Shown here in pieces: positions 1 through 10,066 of a DNA stretch of 64,000 nucleotides. The stretch's first letter is position 1, and every line of letters starts with the position of its first letter. The position numbers were made by a program, and so were the translations under genes. This stretch comes from Portulaca oleracea. Its lineage: Eukaryota > Streptophyta > Magnoliopsida > Caryophyllales > Portulacaceae. The stretch is from positions 48,707,269-48,771,268 of the forward strand of contig CM055874.1 of NCBI GenBank assembly GCA_029582165.1, written 5' to 3'. Below the pieces are notes generated by a model, which was given only the letters and a program-made list of their open reading frames with translations, did no database searches and was not told where the DNA came from.

Positions 1-440
1 TTGAGCTTCTAATCGGGTAACTCGCTCGATCCTAGATTAAAAACGACCTAAAATCGATACTTCTATACTACTAGCTAATCACTTCCTATCTTATCTTAAC
101 CTTTCCCAAAGAGTTAGTAATTCAAAGAGCGCATTAAAGTAATGATATCACAACCAAGCTAGTTCATTAAAATCAAGCATAATGCACTCCAAACGTACCA
201 TAGAAATACATACTTACATAACATCATGTCAACAATAATTCGAATAAAACTAAGCTAATGTGTCCCTAAACATGTAAACTTGCATGACACTATTCACAAA
301 AATTACAAATATGCCATTATATCATTTAAAAAGCATGCTACGTCATACAATCTTGTTCAAAACTACATTTTAGGGTTCCTAGCATGTTCCTAGGGTCAAG
401 GCTTATTCAATCTAACCTAATAACATGAAAACTTAATAAT
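1..440 (-). mobile_element. Part of a minus-strand chromoviral LTR, left of the Athila insertion
   Basis: AT-rich sequence with no ORF. The sequence after the Athila element (13762 onward) continues the same text of short aacttaataat-like words, so 1-440 and 13762-15340 look like one older repeat split by the Athila insertion. Read on the minus strand, the combined unit resembles a Tekay/Del-type LTR: a GC-rich proline/glycine-like leader after a purine/pyrimidine tract, then AT-rich sequence. Neither end of this LTR is in view. The class is inferred by resemblance to the solo LTR at 29520-32638. Confidence 0.4.
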
Positions 441-1910
441 TGTTTAGACCCAATTTTGTGTCTAAATAGCGCCCTAATTCTTAGACTTTTGACTCATTTC
501 GTGTTTTAATTTCGTAACTTTTAATACGTTTTTGGTTATTTTGTGAAGTTTTTACTCAAAACGTGGTAAAAAGGGCCATTTTAGAGCCATTTTGGGAATC
601 CCGAGGTTTCCCGGGTCTTGACCGGGTCAAAGGCGAAGTGAAGAGAAAGATTCAAGCCAGCCGAGGAGGACCGCAGCTGCGGTCCCATAGACAGTAGCTA
701 CGGTGGTCGACCAAGGCTGGGCAAGGAAACAAGTTACCCGAGAGGGACCGCAGCTGCGGTCCCTTAGACCGCACCCGCGGTCTTGCGAAGGGAGAAATCA
801 AGAATCGCCTGAGCTTCGGAGGACCGCACCTGCGGTCTCCTTCGGGAATTAGAAAAGCTGTTATACGAAGTGCTGTGTTTTGAGTAACTAACTACAATTG
901 TATATATTCCTCCTAATCGATTAGGTTTAGGGGGATTTTCTATTGTAATTTGAACACTTTAGCTTTCAATTAGAGAGAGATTAGTGGAATTTCTTAGTGA
1001 TTAGTGAGTAATTACACTTGGTTTATTGCATTTACTGTGGATTTTATTGGAATTCCATTGAAGTTCTGAAGATTTATCTTATTCTTGGAGCTTGGATTTC
1101 TTATTATTCTGGATCATCCTTCCATTGGCATCAAATTAATGAGCATTTCTTACCCTTACTCTCTTTAATTCATCTATTTACTCTACAATCTCTGTTTTTG
1201 TTGTTTGGTGATTGTTGTTGCTTGATTATTGCTTGATTAACTTCGTTCTCTGTTTTAAGCATGAATAGTGAAGTTATTATTGTTGTTAGCATGATAGTTA
1301 AGATGATTAGAGGCTAGAACCCTTATGGGTTAGGGAGAAACTAAGGATGTGAATGGTTGATTTGGATTGGGTTAGCAATTTTAGGAGGTAATTCGCTGTG
1401 GAGTCAATTTCCTAATCTTATTCTTCCCTCAAGTGGGATGTATTCGATATCGAAAGCTGTTGAATACATCCAACACTTGTTGGAAGGTGGGAATTGGGAT
1501 AGTTAACGCTCGCCCATGAGAGTGGAAAGAGGTTAACTAGAGAGTCCTGTTCCTTTTACCCTCTGGGTCCGTGGAGGACTTATAGGAAGTTAATCCGGAT
1601 TACCTTGAAAAAGGGAATCCGGTGGGTTGTTTTAACGGGACTGTCATTTGATTCTATTGATTTATTGCTTTCTGATTGCGAAACCCCCGCCCTAATTGCC
1701 GTTTGCATCCCGAAATCTCCTGACACCCATAGTTTCCTTCTTGACTGAACTTTACCGTGTTTGTGTTCTGTTTTGCGCAGTCCTTACCTGAAAACCTCTT
1801 ATCGTCTAGTGATCCTTCAACCTTACCTAAAGCCAGACTGCCATAGCCAAGGCCCCTAGCTCCTCGAGAAAGAACGATAAACAAAACCGGGGTACAAAAA
1901 CCACGTTACA
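441..1910 (+). repeat. 5' LTR of the Athila-type element
   Basis: The LTR is 1470 bp, starts TGTTTAGACC and ends CCACGTTACA. It matches 12283-13761 along its length. The main length difference is about 12 bp near position 545, where the 3' copy has extra bases before the gagtttttactc motif. It carries a cluster of GC-rich palindromes at 668-838. A short ORF within it (1018-1236) is repeated in the other LTR and has no support as a gene. Confidence 0.93.
668..838. repeat. Cluster of GC-rich palindromes in the 5' LTR
   Basis: There are four clear copies of a self-complementary motif. GGACCGCAGCTGCGGTCC (668-685) and GGGACCGCAGCTGCGGTCCC (744-763) are perfect. GACCGCACCCGCGGTC (767-782) and GACCGCACCTGCGGTC (822-837) are near-perfect. 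A degenerate copy lies near 693-709. The same cluster recurs in the 3' LTR (about 12519-12690) and upstream of the envelope-position ORF (7967-8144). The motif is rich in CG and CNG sites. Its role is unknown; a protein-binding site or methylation-prone control region is an inference. Confidence 0.85.
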
Positions 1911-1915
1911 CAAAA

Positions 1916-1934
1916 TGGCGTCGTTGCCAGGGAG
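1916..1934 (+). promoter_or_regulatory. Primer-binding site, tRNA-Asp type
   Basis: TGGCGTCGTTGCCAGGGAG lies five bases after the 5' LTR. It is complementary to the 3' end of plant tRNA-Asp(GUC), with about two mismatches in the first 18 bases. This primer is typical of Athila elements and fixes the 5' LTR boundary. Confidence 0.88.
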
Positions 1935-2070
1935 TAAGCGCACCTAGCTTAGCTCTTTGTCTATAGGTTGTTTAAGATCATTTCATTTGCTAGAGATTTG
2001 ATATCCTTGGTTGTTGGGAACTTGATTCTTCTATTTGTTCTTTTTGTGCATGCACACTCGATCTCGATGA

Positions 2071-3555
2071 GGCCGAACGCCTAAAACTCCACCGATTTCG
2101 AATCCGGAAAGTATTATTCGCAAGGCAAACGCTGGATCGAGACGGGAAAGGCGACAAAGGGAGCAAGTGAGAGTTGAAATTCCAATGGCTGAGGGAGAAG
2201 CAAGTCCACCTCGTATCTTAACATCATATTCGTTACCATCGTCGGATACAGGAGGCGATCCCATAATATTACCTACATTACCACCAAATGCATCGTTCGA
2301 GTTTAAACCATATTTACTGGAGATATTTGAGAACACTCCGTACCATGGAGGAGAACATGAAAATCCCATCGATCACATCAATAGGTTCGAGCAACGTATC
2401 GGTTTCGTGCAAATGAACGGAGTTTCCGCCGAATACATGAAGCTGAAGTTTTTCCCACTCACTTTGAAGGGAAAAGCATTATTGTGGCTCAACACGTGTC
2501 CACCGGGTACTTATTCTACATGGGATGCCCTCAGTCGTGATTTTCTTCAAAGGTTTTTTCCCAATGATGAGACGTGTCGTCTGAGGCAAGCCATTATGAG
2601 TTTTCAACAAGAGTTCGGTGAGTCATTATTCGAAGCATGGGGGAGATTCAAAGGTCTCCAACGGAGGTGTCCTCACCACAATCTGGAGGATTGGCTACTT
2701 TTACATCATTTTTACTCGGGATTATGTAGCTCTTTGCGAGAATCTATCGATCATGCCTCCGGTGGCATGTTTCTCAAGAAGACGGTGGATGAAGCAAACG
2801 TATTTCTCCATGAGTTATCTCAAAACTCTCCACATTGGGGAGGCGGTCGTGGTCCGAAAGATGGAGGTCCTTCTTTAGAGAGCAACCCTACGATTAAATT
2901 TCTTATGAATGCCGTATTTGCAACAGAAGAAGGCATTGGAAGAGACTACGAGGCAAGTAAAGGCAGCTCAAGAGGTACCTATGCTTATTCCGGATGTCAG
3001 AGTTCTTATGCGTGATTTTTTTGGAGGGCAACATTCTTTGCAACAGTGTGAAGAGTACCAAGCCGAGCAAGTTCAAGCAATTTATCCTAATAATAACCTG
3101 TCCTATTCCACACATAACCCAATTCGTCCTCGTGGAAATTATGCCTATAACCAACAAGCTCCACAAAACCAAAACCCACCCCCCGGTTTCTAAAATCAAA
3201 ACCGCCGCCAATATCAACAAAACCCTCACCATGGTCAAACTTCCCAAACACCCAAACCACCACAACAAGAATTTTCCATCGAGCAAATTTTACAAAAGAT
3301 CTCTTTAACTCAAGATAGAGATCAAGCACGCATCAAAAATCTTGAGTTACAACTTGCTCAAATGTCGCAACAATCTAAGCCTATCCAATCCCTTCCTAGC
3401 CAACCCCAACCAAACCCTAAGGGGCAGTTGAATGCGATTACATTGAGGAGTGGTAGGGAGGTTGAAGGCCCTAAGTTGGTGGAGAAAGATGCTTTGGGAG
3501 AAAAAGAAGGTGATGTGGTGGATGTTACGGAGGAGGAGGATTTGATGGAGAAATA
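2071..3555 (+). pseudogene. gag: gag of the Athila element (broken)
   Basis: This encoded the capsid/nucleocapsid polyprotein that packages element RNA into virus-like particles. The frame is open from just after a TGA at 2068, and no in-frame ATG is seen before 2185. A Retrotrans_gag-like core is readable at about 2290-2850 (FEFKPYLLEIFENTPYHGG, KLKFFPLTLKGKALLWL, FLQRFFP). The frame shifts near 2900 and continues in another frame with stops at 3191 and 3553. The C-terminal part is rich in Gln, Asn and Pro, followed by an acidic Glu/Val stretch. No zinc knuckle is visible. Not functional as it stands. Confidence 0.85.
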
Positions 3556-3669
3556 GGAGAGTGAGTTTGTTTTGGTTGGAGGAGATGAGGAGGTACATGA
3601 GGAGGAGGATTTGATGGAGAAATAGGAGAGTGAGTTTGTTTTGGTTGGAGGAGATGAGGAGGTACATGA
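3532..3669 (+). repeat. 69-bp in-frame tandem duplication in the gag-protease linker
   Basis: Two nearly identical 69-bp units (23 codons) lie head to tail, at about 3532-3600 and 3601-3669. Each encodes the acidic text EEDLMEK, then TAG, then ESEFVLVGGDEEVH. Both units carry the same in-frame TAG, so the stop existed before the duplication, or was transmitted with it. Confidence 0.9.
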
Positions 3670-4519
3670 GGAGGAGTTGGATGAATCTAGGAAGGGGAAA
3701 GGAGTAGTGGTGGAAGAGGAGTCGATCCAAGTCATTGAGAAACCGAAGCTACCGCCGGTTCCATTTCCCGAGCGGTTGGCAAAGCCCAAGTCCGATGCGA
3801 AGTTTTCAAAGTTCATCGAAATGCTCAAAAAGCTTCAAGTGAACATTCCATTCCTAGATGCTATTTCCGAGGATCCATCTTTCAAGAAGCATTTGAAGGA
3901 GCTTCTCACTAGCAAAAGGAGAATTCAAGAGAAGTCAACTATCCACTTGACTGCTGATTGTAGTGCTATTATTGATAACAAAACTCCGGAGAAGTTAGCT
4001 GATCCCGGAAGTTTTTCTATTCCTTGCACTATAGGTGATATGCGGATTGGTCGCGCTCTTTGTGATTTAGGGGCTAGCGTAAGCGTTATGCCTTATTCTA
4101 TATGCAAGAGGTTGAATCTCAATGATTTAACTCCTACGACCATCAATCTTCAATTAGCCGATCGCTCTGTGTGAAGACCCATGGGTATATTGGAGGATAT
4201 TCCTGTCCAAGTGGGTAGATTTTTGATACCTTGTGATTTCGTGATTTTAGAGATGGAGGAAGACCACAACATTCCTATTATTTTGGGAAGGCCATTCCTT
4301 GCTACGACCGGAGTGATAATAGATGTGAAACATGATAGTATGTCATTGAATGCTGGTGATGAGAGCATTATTTTTAACCTCGAGGGATCCTTGAAAAATC
4401 CTTCGTATGGGGGTTCATGTTATGTTATCGATATGATGGAAGTACTAGTTGATGAATATCTTGAAGAATCTCATTTACTTGAGTCTACTTGGACGACCCA
4501 TTGGGAGCTTGTCTATTAG
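3641..4519 (+). pseudogene. Aspartic protease region of the Athila pol
   Basis: This is the retropepsin that would process the Gag-Pol polyprotein. The active-site region reads CDLGASVSVMPYSIC (about 4060-4105), with Asp-Leu-Gly-Ala-Ser in place of the usual Asp-Ser/Thr-Gly, as in many plant Athila and Tat elements. The flap and C-terminal part read PIILGRPFLATTGVIIDV. One TGA at 4172 interrupts the frame just downstream of the active site, and the same frame resumes to 4519. An acidic linker to RT follows in another frame (4489-4818). Confidence 0.85.
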
Positions 4520-4941
4520 AATCTTTCCAATTTGAGACCGACGGCACCGACATCACGTTTCTCACTAACCTTCTTGATTCATCACCAACGCATGAGGAGA
4601 TTACTATTGATGAGCCTCATATTGAGTGTATGGAGATTCAAGAAGTGATCTGCAAGGGTATGTATTCTTCCCAAGCTAAATCCTCTACTTCTTCTTTAGA
4701 GCTTAAATCTTTACCCCCTTCCTTGCAATATGCTTTCTTGGACGATGAAAAATCTTTGCCTATTATTGTGAATGCTAAGTTGCATGATTATGATTTGTCC
4801 AAGTTGCTTGATTTGTAGAGAAAGCATAGGGGTGCTTTAGGTTATAAAATTGAGGATTTGAAAGGTTTGTCCCCATCCATTTGTATGCATTCCATTGATT
4901 TGTTTGAAGATGCAAAACCAACTAGGTAACCGCAACGTAGA

Positions 4942-6260
4942 TTGAATCCTAATATGCAAGATGTGGTTAAGAAAGAAGTAGTTAAATTGTTGGCTGCTGG
5001 GATCATCTTCCCCATCGCAAATAGCGAATGGGTAAGCCCGGTTCAGTGTGTGCCAAAGAAGGGCGGGATGACAGTTGTTGAGAATGAAAAGAAAGGGCTA
5101 GTTAGTACCCGAACCGTCACGGGATGGCGGATGTGCATTGACTATCGCCAGTTGAACAAAGTGACCAAGAAAGACCATTTCCCTCTCCCCTTCATTGACC
5201 AAATGTTAGAGAGGTTGGCGGGTCATTCATACTTTTGTTTTTTAGATGGGTACTCAGGTTTCTTCCAGATTCCAATCCATCCCGCGCATCAAGAAAAGAC
5301 TATTTTACTTGTCCATATGGTACATTTGCTTATAGACATATGCCATTTGGTTTGTGCAATGCGCCTGGAACATTTCAACGATGCATGATGGCCATTTTTA
5401 GTGACTTCATTGAGCAATGTATGGAAGTTTTTATGGATGATTTTTCTGTCTATGGTAATACCTTTGATGATTGTTTGGCTAACTTAGAGAAAGTTCTTAT
5501 TCGTTGTGAGGAGGTCGACTTAGTTTTGAACTGGGAAAAATGCCATTTCATGGTAGAAGAAGGTATTGTTTTGGGGCACTTAATTTCTTCAAGGGGCATC
5601 GAAGTTGACAAGGCAAAAGTTGAAGTAATAGAGCGCCTACCACCCCCGGTTTCCGTTAAAGGGGTGCGTAGTTTCCTTGGCCATGCTGGCTTTTACCGCC
5701 GGTTCATCAAGGATTTTTCTAAAATCGCTCGTCCTTTAACTGATCTCTTGTGCAAGGATGCCCCATTCTCTTTTACTGATGAATGTCTCGAGTCCTTTTT
5801 CAGGTTGAAGCAAGCTTTGATATCCGCGCCGGTTGTCCAACCTCCGGATTGGAAATTGCCTTTCGAGATTATGGCCGATGCGAGCGATTTCGCAATTGGA
5901 GCATGTTTGGCTCAAACCAAAGAGAGGAAGCCGCGGGTCATCTACTATGCAAGCCATGCGCTTGATAACGCACAGAAAAATTATACGACCACGGAAAGAG
6001 AGCTCTTGACCATTATCTTTGCTCTAAACAAATTTCGGCAATACCTCATGTTTTCCAAGGTTGTTGTGTACACAGATCATGCCGCAATCAAGTTCTTAAT
6101 GGGGAAGAAAGAAACGAAGCCAAGACTCATTCGTTGGGTCTTGCTTATGCAAGAGTTCGACTTGGAGATTCGTGACAAGGTCGGGACTAAGAATGTTATA
6201 GTCGACCACCTATCGAGGATCCTTGTTGATTTGGATGATACTCAACTCTTTTCTGGATGA
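4942..6260 (+). pseudogene. pol: Reverse transcriptase and RNase H of the Athila element
   Basis: RT copies element RNA into DNA. Readable blocks are VQCVPKKGGMTVV, GWRMCIDYRQLNKVTKKDHFPLPF and [17 protein letters not shown], then after a frameshift near 5310 [25 protein letters not shown] and the catalytic box [10 protein letters not shown] at about 5435. RNase H follows: [18 protein letters not shown], then [16 protein letters not shown], then [13 protein letters not shown]. The frame changes at 5310 and briefly again near 6250-6320. The catalytic residues are still present, so the damage is in frame rather than in the active sites. Confidence 0.92.
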
Positions 6261-6290
6261 ACACCTTATGTCTGTCAAGAATTCTCACCC

Positions 6291-7568
6291 ATGGTACGCC
6301 GGTATCATCAACTACTTGTCTATGAGGTGATTCCTCAAAATTTGACCCCGCATCAAAGGAAAAAGTTCTTTCATGACGTGAAACATTTCTTTTGGGACGA
6401 TCCATTCTTGTTCCGTTTATGTAATGACGGAATGTATAGAAGATGCTTACGTGAGAGTGAAGTGAAGTCCGTGTTGACACATTGCCATGAGTTCCCGGTT
6501 GGAGGTCATGGTGGATCTCAAAAGACGGCCGCGAGAGTCCTACAAGCCAGTTATTGGTGGCCGACCCTCTTTCGAAATGCTTATCTTCATGTTAAGTCAT
6601 GCGATAAATGCCAACGATCCGGAAATATTTCCTGGAAAAATGAGACGCCACTGACTTTCATTCTCAAAGTGGAAGTTTTCGATGTGTGGGGGTTGGATTT
6701 TATGGGTCCCTTCCCGTCATCCAAGGGTCATCAATACATTCTTGTGGTGGTAGACTATGTATCGAAATGGGTTGAAGAGATCCCATGCGTGAGATGCAAT
6801 GGAAAGTCCGTGTCAAGATTTTTGAAGAAAGTGATTTTTCCAAGATTTGGAATTCCGAGGGTCATTATTAGCGACAATGGATCTTATTTTATTGAGAAGA
6901 GGTTTGAGTCCCTCTTAGCAAAGTGTGGTATTCACAAAAGAGAACTCCTTTATCACCCGCAAACACAAGGGCAAGTAGAGATTTCAAATCGTGCTATTAA
7001 GGAGATTTTGGAGAAGACGGTTAATTCCTCACGAAAAGATTAGTCGGAGAAATTAGATGATGTCTTGTGTGCATATCACACCGCTTTCAAGACGCCAATA
7101 GGGACTACACCGTACCGCCTTGTCTACGGGAAAACATGTCATTTTCCCGTAGAACTTGAACACAAGACGATGTCTGCGATCAAAAAGATGAATTATGATC
7201 TCAAGGCGGCCGGGGCGAATCGTTTGTTCCAATTGGAGGAGCTTGAGGAATTGAGACGACACTCCTATGAAAACAACATGATTTACAAGGAGCGAACCAA
7301 GGCATGGCACGACAAGAGATTGAACTATCATGATTTTGTAGTTAGTGATAGAGTCTTCAATTCGAGGCTCAAACTCTTTTCCGGCAAGCTAAGATCGAGA
7401 TGGTCGGGGCCTTTTGAAATCGTAAAGATCCTTCTTGTCGGAGTTGTTGAGCTTAAAAATGCGAATGAAGATTGTTTCAAAGTCAATTCGTCAAACATCA
7501 AGCCATACATCATGGGAAAAGAGTACGCGGGGACAGTTGTGGTGTTCCTCGCTGATTTCAATAGCTGA
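6291..7568 (+). pseudogene. Integrase of the Athila element
   Basis: Integrase inserts the cDNA copy into the chromosome. The zinc-binding HHCC domain is visible: HCHEFPVGGHGG, then CDKCQRSGN. The core has all three acidic positions: GLDFMGPF, IISDNGSYF and QGQVEISNRAIKE. One TAG at 7041 sits where a Trp is expected (SSRKD-stop-SEKLDD), and the same frame then continues to 7568 through PYRLVYGK and the C-terminal GPFEIVKI region. Except for that stop, this is the best preserved part of the element. Confidence 0.9.
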
Positions 7569-8710
7569 ACGGATGGGTTAGGTCGAGCTAGGACCTAAAA
7601 CAAGTAACCGGAAGGAGGTACTAGTTACTTTCCTTTTCTTTTAGTGTTTTCTTTTATTTCTTGCATTTTCTTTTCCAATGTTCTCGTTCTATTTTTGTTT
7701 GAGTTTGAGGAAAAAGAAAGAAAAAGAGTGAAACAAAAATCTTAGAAAAGAAGAAAGAAAAAAATTGAGAAAAAACGAAAAATTCGAGTGTGAGAAAAAG
7801 ACTTGTGAAGGAAAAGATTCATCGAGGTTTCGAGCGTTGAAAGTCGTTCTTGAATGTTGTTGAGTGTGTAAGAAAAGAGGGTTGATAATGAGGAGAGTAG
7901 AATTTTAGGACTTAACATTATTTTCAAGTTTTTGAGTCTTGTAGGTGCAGGGCATAGACAGGGGAAGACCGCACCTGCGGTACATAGGGTCGCAGGTACG
8001 ATCCTAGTAGTGCAACCCGAGAATTTCAAAGAGTCCAGCAGGAGACCGCACCTGCGGTAGTCTGGACCGCACCTACGGTCTCAGGAAGACATTTTTCTTC
8101 GCATGAGGTTTCCAGCAGGAGCCCGCATGACCGCACCTGCGGTCTGTCGAAAAACTGCGAAATATTTCGGGGCTTAAACCTTTCTCCCTCTTATTTTCTC
8201 TCATTCTCTTTCTTACTGACACACTCGAAAAACCTCTCTTCAACCCTAAACCCTAGAATCTTGTCCCAAATACTCCAAATCCTTCACAAATTCCTTCTCC
8301 CCTCTCCATTTCCACGCGTTTTTTGTGCCCTAGCTGCGTTGTTCACCATTTTCGCACCATTTGAGGAGCTTTTCAAGTGCGAAAGCTGGGTTTTATTCTT
8401 GGTGGGGTTCGAAAATGGCGTGGAAAGGTTCCCAAGTCCTCAATTCAGGTATTCCTTGTTCTTTTATGCATCAAAGCTCATTTTCTTGCTAATTATGGGT
8501 GATTTTTTGTGCACATTTTCATCTTTTGTTCCATGGAAATCATTGGGATGTTCTTGGTTGAGGCTTGGAAGTGTTAAATTGGTTGTGATTGTGTATGGAG
8601 TTGGTGATTGGAGTTTAGTTGGTGATTTTTCTTGATAGAAATTAGGGTTTAGGTATTGATTAAGTGCAAATTGTTCTTGTGGTTGCCCTATTGTCTCTTG
8701 TTTGTTCAAA
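7569..8710 (+). other. Untranslated spacer between pol and the envelope-position ORF
   Basis: A purine-rich tract (7690-7800) is followed by a second cluster of GC-rich palindromes at 7967-8144: four clear copies of GACCGCACCTGCGGTC-like sequence plus one diverged copy at 7989-8002. After this come a pyrimidine-rich leader-like stretch (8170-8300) and a short ATG-led text from 8415 (MAWKGSQVLNS) that runs into a possible splice donor CAG/GTATTC near 8447. This could be a leader and intron serving the downstream ORF, but no acceptor is certain. Confidence 0.6.
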
Positions 8711-10066
8711 ATGGGATGATCTAAACGAGCCCGAACCAAGCAAGAACCGACCCCTCCTCCATCTTCGTCAGTGGAACCCGACAAGAACCGCTACAAAGCA
8801 CAACCCGCCTCCTTGATTAAATGTGACCCGAAGGTGAAGGTTACTTTTCGGGATGAGATGCATAAACAGAGGTATGCAAGGTTGAAACAGAGGAAGATTT
8901 GTGCTCCCGATATTTATGATGAGCAAATAGCGAAAGATATCTATTGCAAGCCGAGCATGGACTTCTTCATCGAAACTTTGGGTTGGGAAGTTTTCGTCAC
9001 CATCAGTGAGCCTATTGTAGATCAACCGGTGCTCGAATTCTTGAGCTCTTTAGTGGTAAAGAAGGATGGCACATCGAATGCGTCTTTTACTTTGCGGGTT
9101 GCTAAGGAGGAAGTTGAGTGTTCAGTCCAGGATCTTTGTGATGCTTTGGGTCTCCCTGTGGATGGACTGTACTACGGAGAGTGCGTTAGATTTAATGAAC
9201 AAGAGGCAATGAAGGCTCTCACCTGTTGGCGGAGGCGATATCCAAAGTCTCGGAGTCGTCAATCGAGGATTCATTGCCCGAATAACTCCAAAGCCCGGGA
9301 CTTCTGCAATCTAAGTGTTCGACTCTTCCATCGAATCATTTCAAGTTCTGTCTTCGACCGTGACATTGGGCGATCAAACATCCGCAAAGATGATCTTTTC
9401 GTCATCTTCAACGCAATCAATGGTCGTCGTGTCAACACCGGCTCTTGCATTCTCCACTATCTTGGGGAAATCAGCCTCGAACTCCGCAACATGACCATTG
9501 GCATGGGTTATATAATCTGTCACTTTCTCAAGAGGAAAGGCTTCGTGTCTTACCTCGCCAAATGGACATCACGGTATTTCCCCGACCCTATTGACGGTGT
9601 GAGATTGCGAAAGATGGAATTCTTGGAGAAACACAAGATGCAAACCCTATACCGCCACGAGTACGGCTCCCACAGTATCGCGATTCGAGTGGATCATGAT
9701 CATGCTGAAGAATGGTTGGATGTCACCGACCAACGAAACTGGTCGTGTGGGCAAAGGTACGGAGGTCACCGAATAGTGGGTGGTCCTTTTGAACCCGTGG
9801 AGGGGAGTGAAGAGGAAGAGGAGGAAGAGGAAGAACAAGAGCAAGGCGAAGATGTAGGTGCAAGCCAAGCTGGAGATTCTACATTGGAGCGTATCAGTGA
9901 TCAACTCAAGGAACTACACAATGAGTTCCAAGAGCAGTGAGAATTAATCCAAAACCAACAAAGTCTGATTGAGAATTTGCAAGAGCTTCTTGAGGCACAA
10001 CAAGAGATCCTTGTTGGCATTCAATCGCAGCTCCAACCCCATCCTCCTCCGGGAGGATCCGCTTGA
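8711..10066 (+). pseudogene. Envelope-position ORF of the Athila element (plant transposon protein type)
   Basis: This is the third ORF, in the place where Athila elements carry an env-like gene. The likely start is ATG 8711, but codon 3 is TGA. Reading from 8771 the frame is open to a second TGA at 9938 and then to a final stop at 10064, about 450 codons in all. Both premature stops are TGA, consistent with CGA-to-TGA decay. The middle part (FIETLGWEVF, SVQDLCDALGLP, FHRIISSSVF, LRNMTIGMGYIICHFLKR) resembles the plant transposon-protein domain family seen in such elements. The C-terminal end has an acidic Glu run and a Gln/Leu-rich stretch likely to form a coiled coil. No signal peptide or convincing membrane segment is seen, so a true envelope role is not supported. 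Confidence 0.75.

Noticed and set aside
1018..1236. Open frame within the 5' LTR, also present at 12868-13074
   Set aside because: It is repeated only because the LTRs are duplicates. It has no domain and lies in LTR sequence.
8261..8784. Plus- and minus-strand ORFs before the envelope-position ORF
   Set aside because: They have no domain. The stretch is better explained as leader sequence of the retroelement.
9647..9904. Minus-strand ORF opposite the envelope-position ORF
   Set aside because: A shadow of the acidic run in the real frame (Glu codons read as Leu/Phe on the other strand).
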